From the NCBI RefSeq assembly GCF_012221945.1, contig NZ_CP032549.1:992001-1056000 (forward strand): a stretch of 64,000 nt of DNA, written 5' to 3'. A program made the position numbers and the translations under genes. Below the pieces are notes generated by a model. That model searched no databases, had not been told where the DNA came from, and was given only the letters and a program-made list of their open reading frames with translations. The stretch comes from Glutamicibacter mishrai. Lineage in GTDB: Bacteria; Actinomycetota; Actinomycetes; Actinomycetales; Micrococcaceae. Shown one piece after another: positions 8,159 through 16,460 of this stretch (position 1 is its first letter; the number at the start of each line of letters is the position of its first letter).

Positions 8159-11100
8159 CTAGACCAGGCCGTCGCTCAAGTGGTTCGGGGTGCCGAATCG
8201 GTGAGCAGTGATCGATACTGCCTGCTCGTGCAGGAATGGCAGCATCTCAACGCGACCCGAAGCAGTCACCGGCGAAGCGTAGATGGCGACATCCGGCTTG
8301 CCGTCCGTGGCCTCTGCAACGTCCTTCACCGATCCGCCAATCAAACGGATGCGGGCAGCCGAATCCGGACCGGTCTTCGCAGCCAGCTTGGCGGCATGGG
8401 CTGCGAACTGCTCCGCGTTCTCACGCACCACGGTGACCGAGTGCTCGGCCAGCAGGTTGCGCAGTTCGCGTGGTAGATCAGCATCCAAGGACAGGTGCAC
8501 CCGCGAACCCGCGGTCACACCGGCAGCCACCACGCGCAAGGCCTCGGCCAGGCCCTGGCCGCTGGTTGCCTGCTCAAAGCGGACGGTGACATCCACCGAG
8601 CAGTAGCGGAAGACGTTGCGTTCGGCGATCAATCCCGAGCGGTCCTTGGCCTGGTTGAACTCGGTGTTCCACCAAAACTTGTCGCTGCCCAGGGCCGAAG
8701 CCAGCCACTGCGCCTGCGGCTGATCCAGCTCGGCGGCGGCGAGCAGCTGCTCGTCAAAGCGCGAGAGCGCCGCGGTGTCCTTGACCGGGGCATCAACCCA
8801 GCTGCCCATGCCGATCAGGTAGTTCGGGCCACCGGCCTTGGTTCCGGCACCAATGGCCGACTTCTTCCAACCGCCAAATGGCTGTCGCTGCACGATCGCA
8901 CCGGTGATGCCACGGTTCACGTAGACGTTGCCGGCCTGGATGTTATCCAGCCAGTAGGCCATCTCGCCGCGATCCAGCGAATGCAGACCCGAGGTCAGCC
9001 CGTAGTCCACCTCGTTGACGATCTGTACGGCTTCTTCCAGGCTCTGCGCGGTCATGACGCCCAGGATCGGACCGAAGTATTCGGTCAAGTGGTATTCGCT
9101 GCCACGCTGCACGCCATAGCGCACGCCTGGAGAGTAGAGCTTGCCCGAATCATCAAGCTGCTTCGGCTCGATGGCCCAGCGCTCGCCGTCACCAAGGATG
9201 GTCAAACCCCGCTTGAGCTTCTCGCCCGGCTCGCCGATCAATGGGCCCATCTGCGATTCAGGGTTCCATGGGTAGCCAACCTTCAGCGACTTCACCGCGT
9301 CGATCAGCTGGTTGTTGAAGCGGCGCGAATCGGCCACGGAGCCGACTAGGACCACTAGGGAGGCAGCCGAGCACTTCTGTCCGGCATGGCCGAAGGCCGA
9401 CTGCACGACGTCGCGCGCTGCCAGATCCAAGTCGGCGTGCGGGGTGACGATGATGGCGTTCTTGCCCGAAGTCTCTGCCAGCAGCGGCAGGTCCTTGCGG
9501 AAGGAGCGGAAGAGCTGCGCGGTTTCGTAGCCGCCGGTGAGGATCAAGCGGTCAACCCGCTCATCGGAAACCAGCTGCTGGCCCAGCGAGCGATCGCCGA
9601 CGAAGACCAGCTGCAGCACGTCCTTGGGAACACCAGCGTCCCAGAGGCACTGGACCATCATCGAACCCACGCGGGCAGCCTGGGTTGCCGGCTTGATGAT
9701 CACGGCCGAACCCGCGGCCAGGGCTGAAAGGGTGGAACCGGCAGGGATGGCCATCGGGAAGTTCCATGGCGGGGTCACCACGGTCAGCTTCGACGGAACG
9801 TACTTTGCGCCATCCACCTCATCGAGTTCGCGGCCCAGCTGTGAGTAGTAGTGGGCGAAGTCGATGGCTTCGGAGATTTCCACGTCGCCCTGGTCGATGG
9901 TCTTGCCGCATTCCGAGCCGAGGACTTCGAGCAGCATGGCGCGGCGCTCTTCGAAGAGCAGGCCTGCACGGTGCAGGATCTCGGCGCGCTTGGCCGAGCC
10001 CAGTGCCTGCCAGTCGCCAGAAGCATCCACGCCCATGGCGATGGCTTCATCCAGTTCGCCGGCTGCGTTGATGGTATTGGCCTTCACCAGGTCCTTGCCC
10101 AGAGGCGAGGCTTCCATCTTGCCCAGGATCTCGCGTCCCCAGGTGCGGTTCTGCGCCAGGTCCGGGTCGGTGTCCGGGGTGTTGAAGAATTCGGTGGAGC
10201 CGTCGGCGAAGCCTTCGATGACCTGTGTCAGCGCTGGGTCCTGGACCTGGCGGTTCTGCACGCGGTGCGGGGCTGGAACCTCATTGCCCAGGGCTGCCAG
10301 GGAGGCGAGGAAGCGGTTTTTCTCGCGTTCGAAGAGCTGCTCGTTCTTGGAGAGCTCGAAGACCGCGGACATGAAGTTTTCCTGGCTGGCGCCTTCTTCG
10401 AGGCGGCGGATCAGGTAGGCGATGGCCACGTCGAATTCCTGCGGGTGCACTACCGGGGTGTAGAGCAGCAGGGAGCCGACTTCGCGGCGGACCGCTTCGG
10501 CCTGGCCGGTAGCCATGCCCAGCAGCATTTCGAATTCGATGCCGTCGGTGACGTTGCGCGCCTTGGCCAGCAGCCAGGCCAGGGCCACGTCGAATAGGTT
10601 GTGCCCGGCGACGCCGATGCGCACGTTCTTCACGTGGTCCGGGCGCAGCGCGTATTCCAGGACGGACTTGTAGCTGGTGTCCGAATCCTGCTTACTGTGC
10701 CAGGTGGCCAGCGGCCAGCCGTGGATGTCGGCTTCCATGGTTTCCATTGGCAGGTTGGCGCCCTTGACCACGCGCACCTTGATCGGTGCCCCGCCCTCGG
10801 CCACGCGGGCTGCGGAGAACTGCTGCAATTCGATCATGGCGGACAGTGCGTCAGGCAGGTAGGCCTGCAGCACGATGCCGGCTGGCAGATCCTTGAATTC
10901 TGGCTTGGAGAGGATCTGGGTGAAGACCGCGATGGTCAGCTCCAGGTCCTTGTACTCTTCCATGTCCAGGTTGATGAACTTCTTCTTGGGGCTGCGTGCG
11001 GCCAGCTCGTAGAGCGGGCTGAGCTTCTCGACGATGTGCTCCACGGCTTCGTCGAAGGCCCAGTGGTTGTGCGGGGCTACGGTCGAGGAAACCTTGATGG

Positions 11101-11677
11101 ATACGTAGTCCACATCGTCGCGGGCCAGCAGGGCGGTGGTGCCTTCCAAGCGGCGGGCGGCTTCGCCCTGGCCGAGGATGGCTTCGCCCAGGAGGTTGAC
11201 GTTCAGGTTGACGCCTTCGCGCTTGATCTTCTTGATGGCTCCGCCGAGCTTGGCGTCGGAGGCATCGATGATCAGGTGGCCCACCATCTCGCGCAGGACC
11301 TTGCGTGCGATGGGAACAACTACCTGCGGAACTACAGGTGCCATGACTCCGCCGAGGCCCACGGCCTTGCGCATGTACCACGGCAGAAAGCTTGGAACCT
11401 TGGGGGCCAGCTTCTTGAGGTTGGCGGCAGCCACGCTCAGGTCTTCGGGGCGGATGACTCCGTCGACGAATCCCACGGTGAAGTCCAGGCCGTTGGGATC
11501 CTTGAGCACACCGGCCAGTCGGGCGGCCGCGGCATCAACAGGATAGTCGGATGCCTCGGTGAGCCAGCGGCGCACCAACGCGATGACATCTTCGGCAAGT
11601 TCTGCTGGAGAGGTAAGCGGGTTGCCCGCAGCATCTACTGCTGCCGGCACGGTGTGCTGGGTGGAGAGTGAAGACAC
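8159..11677 (-). CDS. putA: Bifunctional proline dehydrogenase / P5C dehydrogenase
   Basis: PutA oxidises proline to glutamate in two steps, FAD-linked then NAD-linked. The protein of 1172 residues has no N-terminal ribbon-helix-helix domain, so it should not repress its own operon as the E. coli protein does. The proline dehydrogenase barrel lies around residues 120-440 with VRVVKGANLPMET and RIGVAGHNLFDVA. The aldehyde dehydrogenase domain follows (~545-970), with TPPWNFPMAIP, the catalytic Glu near 735 in LLAETSGKN and the catalytic Cys near 769 in GHAGQKCSA. About 190 further residues form a C-terminal domain typical of long PutAs. The start is a GTG with AAGGGA upstream. A LysR gene and putP follow divergently. 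Confidence 0.96.
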   Translation of the reverse strand: MSSLSTQHTVPAAVDAAGNPLTSPAELAEDVIALVRRWLTEASDYPVDAAAARLAGVLKDPNGLDFTVGFVDGVIRPEDLSVAAANLKKLAPKVPSFLPWYMRKAVGLGGVMAPVVPQVVVPIARKVLREMVGHLIIDASDAKLGGAIKKIKREGVNLNVNLLGEAILGQGEAARRLEGTTALLARDDVDYVSIKVSSTVAPHNHWAFDEAVEHIVEKLSPLYELAARSPKKKFINLDMEEYKDLELTIAVFTQILSKPEFKDLPAGIVLQAYLPDALSAMIELQQFSAARVAEGGAPIKVRVVKGANLPMETMEADIHGWPLATWHSKQDSDTSYKSVLEYALRPDHVKNVRIGVAGHNLFDVALAWLLAKARNVTDGIEFEMLLGMATGQAEAVRREVGSLLLYTPVVHPQEFDVAIAYLIRRLEEGASQENFMSAVFELSKNEQLFEREKNRFLASLAALGNEVPAPHRVQNRQVQDPALTQVIEGFADGSTEFFNTPDTDPDLAQNRTWGREILGKMEASPLGKDLVKANTINAAGELDEAIAMGVDASGDWQALGSAKRAEILHRAGLLFEERRAMLLEVLGSECGKTIDQGDVEISEAIDFAHYYSQLGRELDEVDGAKYVPSKLTVVTPPWNFPMAIPAGSTLSALAAGSAVIIKPATQAARVGSMMVQCLWDAGVPKDVLQLVFVGDRSLGQQLVSDERVDRLILTGGYETAQLFRSFRKDLPLLAETSGKNAIIVTPHADLDLAARDVVQSAFGHAGQKCSAASLVVLVGSVADSRRFNNQLIDAVKSLKVGYPWNPESQMGPLIGEPGEKLKRGLTILGDGERWAIEPKQLDDSGKLYSPGVRYGVQRGSEYHLTEYFGPILGVMTAQSLEEAVQIVNEVDYGLTSGLHSLDRGEMAYWLDNIQAGNVYVNRGITGAIVQRQPFGGWKKSAIGAGTKAGGPNYLIGMGSWVDAPVKDTAALSRFDEQLLAAAELDQPQAQWLASALGSDKFWWNTEFNQAKDRSGLIAERNVFRYCSVDVTVRFEQATSGQGLAEALRVVAAGVTAGSRVHLSLDADLPRELRNLLAEHSVTVVRENAEQFAAHAAKLAAKTGPDSAARIRLIGGSVKDVAEATDGKPDVAIYASPVTASGRVEMLPFLHEQAVSITAHRFGTPNHLSDGLV

Positions 11678-11820
11678 TTAGTGGTCCCTTCGATGCAAAG
11701 TTTTTCAGTCTGGGTTCGGCACCGAACATTAATGTCGTTATGGCTTTTTTGGACGCTGATTTCCGTGCAAAAAAGCTGTGTGCAAATTCGAGTATGAACC
11801 TTAGTTGCGTTAAGCAAAAG

Positions 11821-11846
11821 CGAACAAAACCGAAGATATTTGTTCG
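11821..11846. promoter_or_regulatory. Inverted repeat between putA and lysR
   Basis: CGAACAAA and TTTGTTCG form a perfect 8-bp inverted repeat with a 10-bp spacer, in the 226-bp divergent region between putA and the LysR gene. It lies 57 bp before the LysR start. The geometry fits a dimeric regulator site, and the neighbouring LysR protein is the natural candidate. No expression evidence is available. Confidence 0.42.
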
Positions 11847-11903
11847 GGTTTGCTAATGTATTGAGACAGGTCACAAACATCCCAATCGAACGGCGGAAAA
11901 CCG

Positions 11904-12866
11904 GTGCTTGAACTGCGACGACTACGACTTCTCCGGGAGCTCAGCATCCGCGGAACCATCGCCGAAGTGGCCGATTCCCTGAGCTACTCCCCCTCCTCGA
12001 TTTCCCAGCAGCTGAGCCAGCTGGAAACCGAAGTCGGCGTCCCCCTGCTGCGCCGCACCGGACGCACGCTTAAGCTCACCGCGCAGGCCCAGCTGCTGGT
12101 CACCCACACCGAAACCCTGCTCGAAGCCATGGAGCACGCCGAAGCGGATCTGGCCGGCACCATGTCCAAGGTCGCGGGCACCGTGCGGCTGGCCGTTTTC
12201 CAAACCGCCATGCTCGCCCTGATGCCGCCGGTGCTGCGCGAACTGCGCGAAAAATACCCGGAACTGCGCGTGGAAATGAGCCAGCAGGAACCTGCCGACG
12301 CCCTGCAGGAAACCAGCAGCCGCAGCTTCGATCTAGTGGTGGCCGAGCAATATTCCGGGCATTCGGCCCCGCATTACGCCAGCCTCGACCGGCGCGTGCT
12401 GACCCATGACCCCATCCGCCTCGCGCTGCCTGCGCGTGGCGCGAAAGGCAACGAGGACTTCGACCGGGTCACCCAGCTGGAACATGCCGCCACCCTGCCC
12501 TGGGTGGTGGAGCCAGACGGCGCCGCCAGCCGGCATTGGGCCCTGCAGGCTTGCCGCCTGGCCGGCTTCGAACCGGATCTGCGCTACGAAACCGCCGACC
12601 TGCAGGCCCACGTGGAACTGGTCCAGACCGGAAACGCCGTAGCCATGCTCCCGGATCTGGTCTTGCGCTCAAATCTGGAATCCCTGCGCACCGTGGATTT
12701 GCCCGGCGCCCCGGCCCGCACCATCTTCACCGCCATGCGCCACTCTTCGACCAAGTCACCGGGAATTCAGGCGGTGCGTAACATGTTGCACGCGCAGCCC
12801 GGAATGAGTGACGCAGATGACTCAGTAATTTTGGCTACACCCAAAGACTTCGATACGGTCGATTAG
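11904..12866 (+). CDS. LysR-family regulator, probable proline-use regulator
   Basis: This 320-residue LysR protein starts at a GTG. The N-terminal helix-turn-helix (LRELSIRGTIAEVADSLSYSPSSISQQLSQLE) is followed by the linker VGVPLLRRTGRTLKLT and a periplasmic-binding-protein-like effector domain (residues ~90-300). It stands between putA (divergent) and putP (same strand, 134 bp downstream), so control of proline uptake and breakdown is inferred from position. The C-terminal tail past residue 300 is acidic. Confidence 0.88.
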   Translation: MLELRRLRLLRELSIRGTIAEVADSLSYSPSSISQQLSQLETEVGVPLLRRTGRTLKLTAQAQLLVTHTETLLEAMEHAEADLAGTMSKVAGTVRLAVFQTAMLALMPPVLRELREKYPELRVEMSQQEPADALQETSSRSFDLVVAEQYSGHSAPHYASLDRRVLTHDPIRLALPARGAKGNEDFDRVTQLEHAATLPWVVEPDGAASRHWALQACRLAGFEPDLRYETADLQAHVELVQTGNAVAMLPDLVLRSNLESLRTVDLPGAPARTIFTAMRHSSTKSPGIQAVRNMLHAQPGMSDADDSVILATPKDFDTVD

Positions 12867-13000
12867 GAAAACGAACCTTCCAGACAGTTATGGCACTTGC
12901 GACAAAGCGCAGAATTCGTGTCATAGTGGTGACTCGCACCACTTGAATCCGCGTTTCGGATCACGTCAACGATTCGGGACAGCAACGGTAATGAGGAACA

Positions 13001-14506
13001 ATGTCCGACCAGACTTTCCAGATGATCGCGATCGCAATTTACATGGCCGCCATGCTTGGCATCGGCTATGTCGCGTATCGCCGAACCAACAATATCGACG
13101 ACTACATGCTGGCCGACCGCGGCCTGAAACCATGGGTTGCCGCGCTGTCCGCCGGCGCCTCCGACATGTCCGGCTGGCTGCTCATGGGCCTGCCCGGCGC
13201 CATCTACCTCGGCGGCCTGCACGCTGCATGGATCGGTATCGGCCTGCTGATCGGTGCATGGCTGAACTGGAAGTATGTCGCTCCGCGGCTACGTTCCTAC
13301 ACCGCCATCTCGGAGAACGCCATCACCATTCCGAGCTTCTTCGAGAAGCGCCTGAAGGACAACCGCCACCTGTTGCGCATCGGATCTTCCCTGATCATCC
13401 TGGTGTTCTTCACCTTCTATGTCTCTTCAGGCATGGTTGCCGCAGGTAAGTTCTTCGAAGCATCCTTCGGCTGGCCATACCTTTCTGGCATGTTCTTTGT
13501 TGCCGTCATTACCTTGCTGTACACGCTCTTCGGTGGCTTCCTCGGAGCTTCCTTGACCGACATGGTGCAGGGTGTTTTGATGTTCGCTGCGTTGATCGCA
13601 GTGCCAATTGTTGCCGTGATTCGCATGGGTGATTTCCAGACTCTCGGTTCACGTATTACTGCGGTGAATCCCGATGCGCTCAACCTGTTCTCGTCCTTCA
13701 ACGACAGCAGCTGGATCGTGGCAGCCGTAGCAATTTTCTCCACCGCAGCGTGGGGCCTGGGCTACTTCGGCCAGCCACATATCATCGTTCGCTTCATGGC
13801 TCTGCGTACCCCAGGTGAGGCTAAAGCAGCCCGCGGCATTGGCATGAGCTGGATGTTCCTGACCACCTTGGGTGCGGTATTCACCGCGCTCATCGGCATT
13901 GCGTATTTTGCCGATAACCCGCTGGGTAAGGAACGCAACGAAACCGTCTTCCTGCTGCTCAGCCAGCTCTTCTTCCACCCACTAATCGCCGGACTAGTTT
14001 TGGCGGCTGTCCTGGCCGCCATCATGTCCACCATGTCCTCGCAGCTGATCGTTTGCTCCTCGGCACTGGTGGAAGACCTCTACAACATCACCGGCCGAAA
14101 GGCCTCGCCGAAGGCACTGGTGAACCTGGGCCGTTCCGGCGTGCTGTTGATCGCCATCATCGCCGCGGTGCTGGCATTGAACCCGAACTCCTCCATCCTG
14201 GATCTCGTATCCTTCGCATGGGCAGGCTTCGGCGCGGCCTTCGGCCCGATCGTCTTGCTGGCCTTGTACTGGCGCAAGCTCACTGCCGTTGGCGGTTTCG
14301 CCGGCATGGTTTCCGGTGCAGTCGTGGTCTTCATCTGGGGCAACATCAAGCCGCTCTCCTCGGCCATGTACGAAATCGTTCCAGGTTTCATCGTTGCCTT
14401 GGTGGTTGCTTGGCTCGTCTCGCGAGCCACCTACCGTCCGAACCCGACCATCGACGCAGAATTCAGCGAGATGGAAAAGGAAGTCGGTTCGAAGGTCACC
14501 GCCTAG
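13001..14506 (+). CDS. putP: Sodium/proline symporter
   Basis: This 501-residue member of the sodium:solute symporter family has about 13 membrane helices. Typical PutP features are the early block IDDYMLADRGLKPWVAALSAGASDMSGWLLMGLPGA (residues ~30-70, containing sodium-site residues), GLGYFGQPHIIVRFMAL around 250, and ILAAIMSTMSSQLIVCSSALVEDLY-like residues around 345. It imports proline for PutA, whose gene lies on the other side of the LysR gene. TGAGGAAC precedes the ATG. A strong terminator follows the stop codon. Confidence 0.95.
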   Translation: MSDQTFQMIAIAIYMAAMLGIGYVAYRRTNNIDDYMLADRGLKPWVAALSAGASDMSGWLLMGLPGAIYLGGLHAAWIGIGLLIGAWLNWKYVAPRLRSYTAISENAITIPSFFEKRLKDNRHLLRIGSSLIILVFFTFYVSSGMVAAGKFFEASFGWPYLSGMFFVAVITLLYTLFGGFLGASLTDMVQGVLMFAALIAVPIVAVIRMGDFQTLGSRITAVNPDALNLFSSFNDSSWIVAAVAIFSTAAWGLGYFGQPHIIVRFMALRTPGEAKAARGIGMSWMFLTTLGAVFTALIGIAYFADNPLGKERNETVFLLLSQLFFHPLIAGLVLAAVLAAIMSTMSSQLIVCSSALVEDLYNITGRKASPKALVNLGRSGVLLIAIIAAVLALNPNSSILDLVSFAWAGFGAAFGPIVLLALYWRKLTAVGGFAGMVSGAVVVFIWGNIKPLSSAMYEIVPGFIVALVVAWLVSRATYRPNPTIDAEFSEMEKEVGSKVTA

Positions 14507-14519
14507 TACCGCACCCGTC

Positions 14520-14557
14520 AGCTCCCCTGTCCCCAATCCGGGACAGGGGAGCTTTCC
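14520..14557 (+). terminator. Terminator after putP
   Basis: AGCTCCCCTGTCC pairs with GGACAGGGGAGCT (13 bp, 8-base loop) 14 bp after the putP stop, followed by TTTCCT. This is a good intrinsic terminator. The rest of the 334 bp to the next gene holds only a weaker imperfect stem at 14651-14690 (GTTTCCCATAA against TTATGGAAAAC); no gene was recognised there. Confidence 0.85.
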
Positions 14558-14840
14558 TATGCCATCAGCACGGGCGCGCTGAAGGCCTGAGTCCTGCGGT
14601 GCCACGAAGAAGTGCGATAACACAGAGGAAGACCGGGAAAGCCATTGGTTGTTTCCCATAAACGGAAAGCGTCTTCTGCTTATGGAAAACCACCTAGTCC
14701 ACTACCCACTCCAGCCGAGCCCACCCAACCGTTCACATTCCGCGTTTCGCTCTCAGCGCCGATGTCGTGGGTGCTGAACCGGTGCGAGCACAGTAGCCTT
14801 GAGCTATGCCCGATGTCCCGAGCTGGAAGGAACTACCACG

Positions 14841-16244
14841 ATGAGCACCCAGAATAAATTCACCCACTGGCAGCGCACCGAAACCCAGTTCCTGGCCGCA
14901 GATCCCAAAGCCGTCTATTCCATCGTCGGCAACCTTTCGCAAACGGGCCTCTGGATGAAAAGCTTTGACGGCTTCGTCGTCCACGATGACCAGCGAGGCG
15001 TTGGCACCAAGGTGGATCTGCTTGCCCCGGGCAAGGTTTTCGGCCCGCTGCACCGCAACACCGCACCGTCCGGAACCATCACCCGGCGCAATCATCAAAC
15101 TCGCATGGTCGAGTTCACCCAGCCACAGCCAGCAGGCGAAATGACCCTGCGCTGGCAGGTCGATGAACACGAGAATGGCTGTTTGGTGCACTTCACCGTC
15201 CAGCTTTCCGGGCCCGGCACCACGGCGTTCAAGTTCACCGTCGCCAACGCCTTGTGCAAGGACTTCGCCGTGGCAGCGGCACGGCTCTACAAGATCGTTG
15301 CGCCCACCGCGCACCGCAAGCGCGATGCCCAGATCGTGATCTCCGGCGGCCGCGGATTCCTCGGCCGCAACCTCGCCGCCGACCTGGTCTGCCGAGGCAT
15401 GTCGGTAGCGGTGCTTACCCGCAACGCGGAAGCCGATTTCCCTGCCGAACAGTTCATCTGGGACGGCGTGCACCAAGGACCATGGACCGGCTCGCTGCGC
15501 AGCGACCACCCGGTCCACCTGATCAATTTGGCCGGCGAGCGCGTGGACAAGCGCAACACCCCGGCAAACATCGCAGCCCTCACCGACTCGCGAGTGACCT
15601 CCACCCAGACTCTGGCTCAGGCCGCGGCCTCGGCACCGAAGCTGGCCACCTGGATCCAGTCGAGCACCACCGCGATCTTCGGCGATGCCGGTGAAGCCGA
15701 GCTGACCGAGTCCAGCCCCATCCCCAGCGACCACCGGGCGCTGCCCGAAATGACCGGCGTCGCTTCGGCTTGGGAGCAGGCCTTTAATGAAGCAGAGGTG
15801 AACGCCGAACAACGCTACATCCTGCGCACCTCGCTGGTGATGCACCCTGATGCTCCGTTGCTCGGTCCGCTGAACATGCTGGTGAATACCGGCCTGGGCG
15901 GAGCAATGGGCAACGGACAACAGTGGTTCAGCTGGATTGGCTTGCAAGATTGGCTGCACCTGATTCGTTGCATGCTCGGACTAGAAGAGCCGCAGATCCC
16001 GGCCGGCTTGGTACATGGAACCAGTCCCTGGCCATTGCGGAATACCGAAGTCATGGCCGCTCTGCGATCCATCGCCGGACTGCCAGGCCTGCCCACCGGG
16101 TCGGTTCTGCCAAGGATTGGCGCCGCCGTCATGGGCTCCAATGCGCGGGTGGCCCTGACCGGCCGAAAAGTCACCAGCGAAGTCTTGGCCCAGGCAGGTT
16201 TTGAATTCCAGGAAACGGATTTTGCGGCCACCATCGCTGGCTAG
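14841..16244 (+). CDS. SRPBCC domain fused to TIGR01777-type SDR epimerase
   Basis: The 467-residue protein joins two domains. Residues ~8-150 look like an SRPBCC (START-like) ligand-binding domain. From ~160 there is an atypical short-chain dehydrogenase beginning VISGGRGFLGRNLAADL (glycine-rich NAD-binding motif) with later IQSSTTAIFGD and TSLVM segments, ending with the DUF1731-like tail RVALTGRKVTSEVLAQAGF. This is the TIGR01777 family, whose activity is generally undefined. The ATG at 14841 is chosen because GGAAGGA precedes it by about 9 bp; an upstream in-frame ATG at 14799 has no such site. The SRPBCC fusion is common in actinobacteria. Confidence 0.88.
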   Translation: MSTQNKFTHWQRTETQFLAADPKAVYSIVGNLSQTGLWMKSFDGFVVHDDQRGVGTKVDLLAPGKVFGPLHRNTAPSGTITRRNHQTRMVEFTQPQPAGEMTLRWQVDEHENGCLVHFTVQLSGPGTTAFKFTVANALCKDFAVAAARLYKIVAPTAHRKRDAQIVISGGRGFLGRNLAADLVCRGMSVAVLTRNAEADFPAEQFIWDGVHQGPWTGSLRSDHPVHLINLAGERVDKRNTPANIAALTDSRVTSTQTLAQAAASAPKLATWIQSSTTAIFGDAGEAELTESSPIPSDHRALPEMTGVASAWEQAFNEAEVNAEQRYILRTSLVMHPDAPLLGPLNMLVNTGLGGAMGNGQQWFSWIGLQDWLHLIRCMLGLEEPQIPAGLVHGTSPWPLRNTEVMAALRSIAGLPGLPTGSVLPRIGAAVMGSNARVALTGRKVTSEVLAQAGFEFQETDFAATIAG

Positions 16245-16276
16245 CCTGTCGAAATAGTCGGTAACGTTGCCTGCCC

Positions 16277-16338
16277 ATTGACCCCGCATCCGGGTCTTTC
16301 GCCTAGTCATAGGCCAAAGTCCACGGTGCGGGGTCAAT
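16277..16338. repeat. 62-bp imperfect palindrome
   Basis: ATTGACCCCGCA at the left end pairs perfectly with TGCGGGGTCAAT at the right end. Inside, GGTCTTTCGCCTA and TAGGCCAAAGTCC pair with two mismatches around a GTCA loop. No T-run follows, so it is not a classic terminator. It could be a transcript-processing hairpin, an attenuator of the next gene (123 bp downstream), or a copy of a dispersed palindromic element. Confidence 0.6.
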
Positions 16339-16460
16339 GTTCACCGCGCGTTCATCGCAAAAGTCTCTGTTGCTCACGGACAGCATTGAGCATGAAACTG
16401 TCACGCATTCTGTCGTGCCCTCGACCTCCTTCAGACAGTTTCAAAGGACAGCAACACATC

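Noticed and set aside
14645..14857. Small open frame between putP and the epimerase
   Set aside because: No ribosome site, proline/serine-rich shadow-like translation, and it overlaps the likely ribosome region of the next gene.
14733..15959. 408-codon open frame opposite the SRPBCC-epimerase gene
   Set aside because: The translation is rich in His/Gly/Arg with no recognisable motif, while the opposite strand encodes a clear epimerase.
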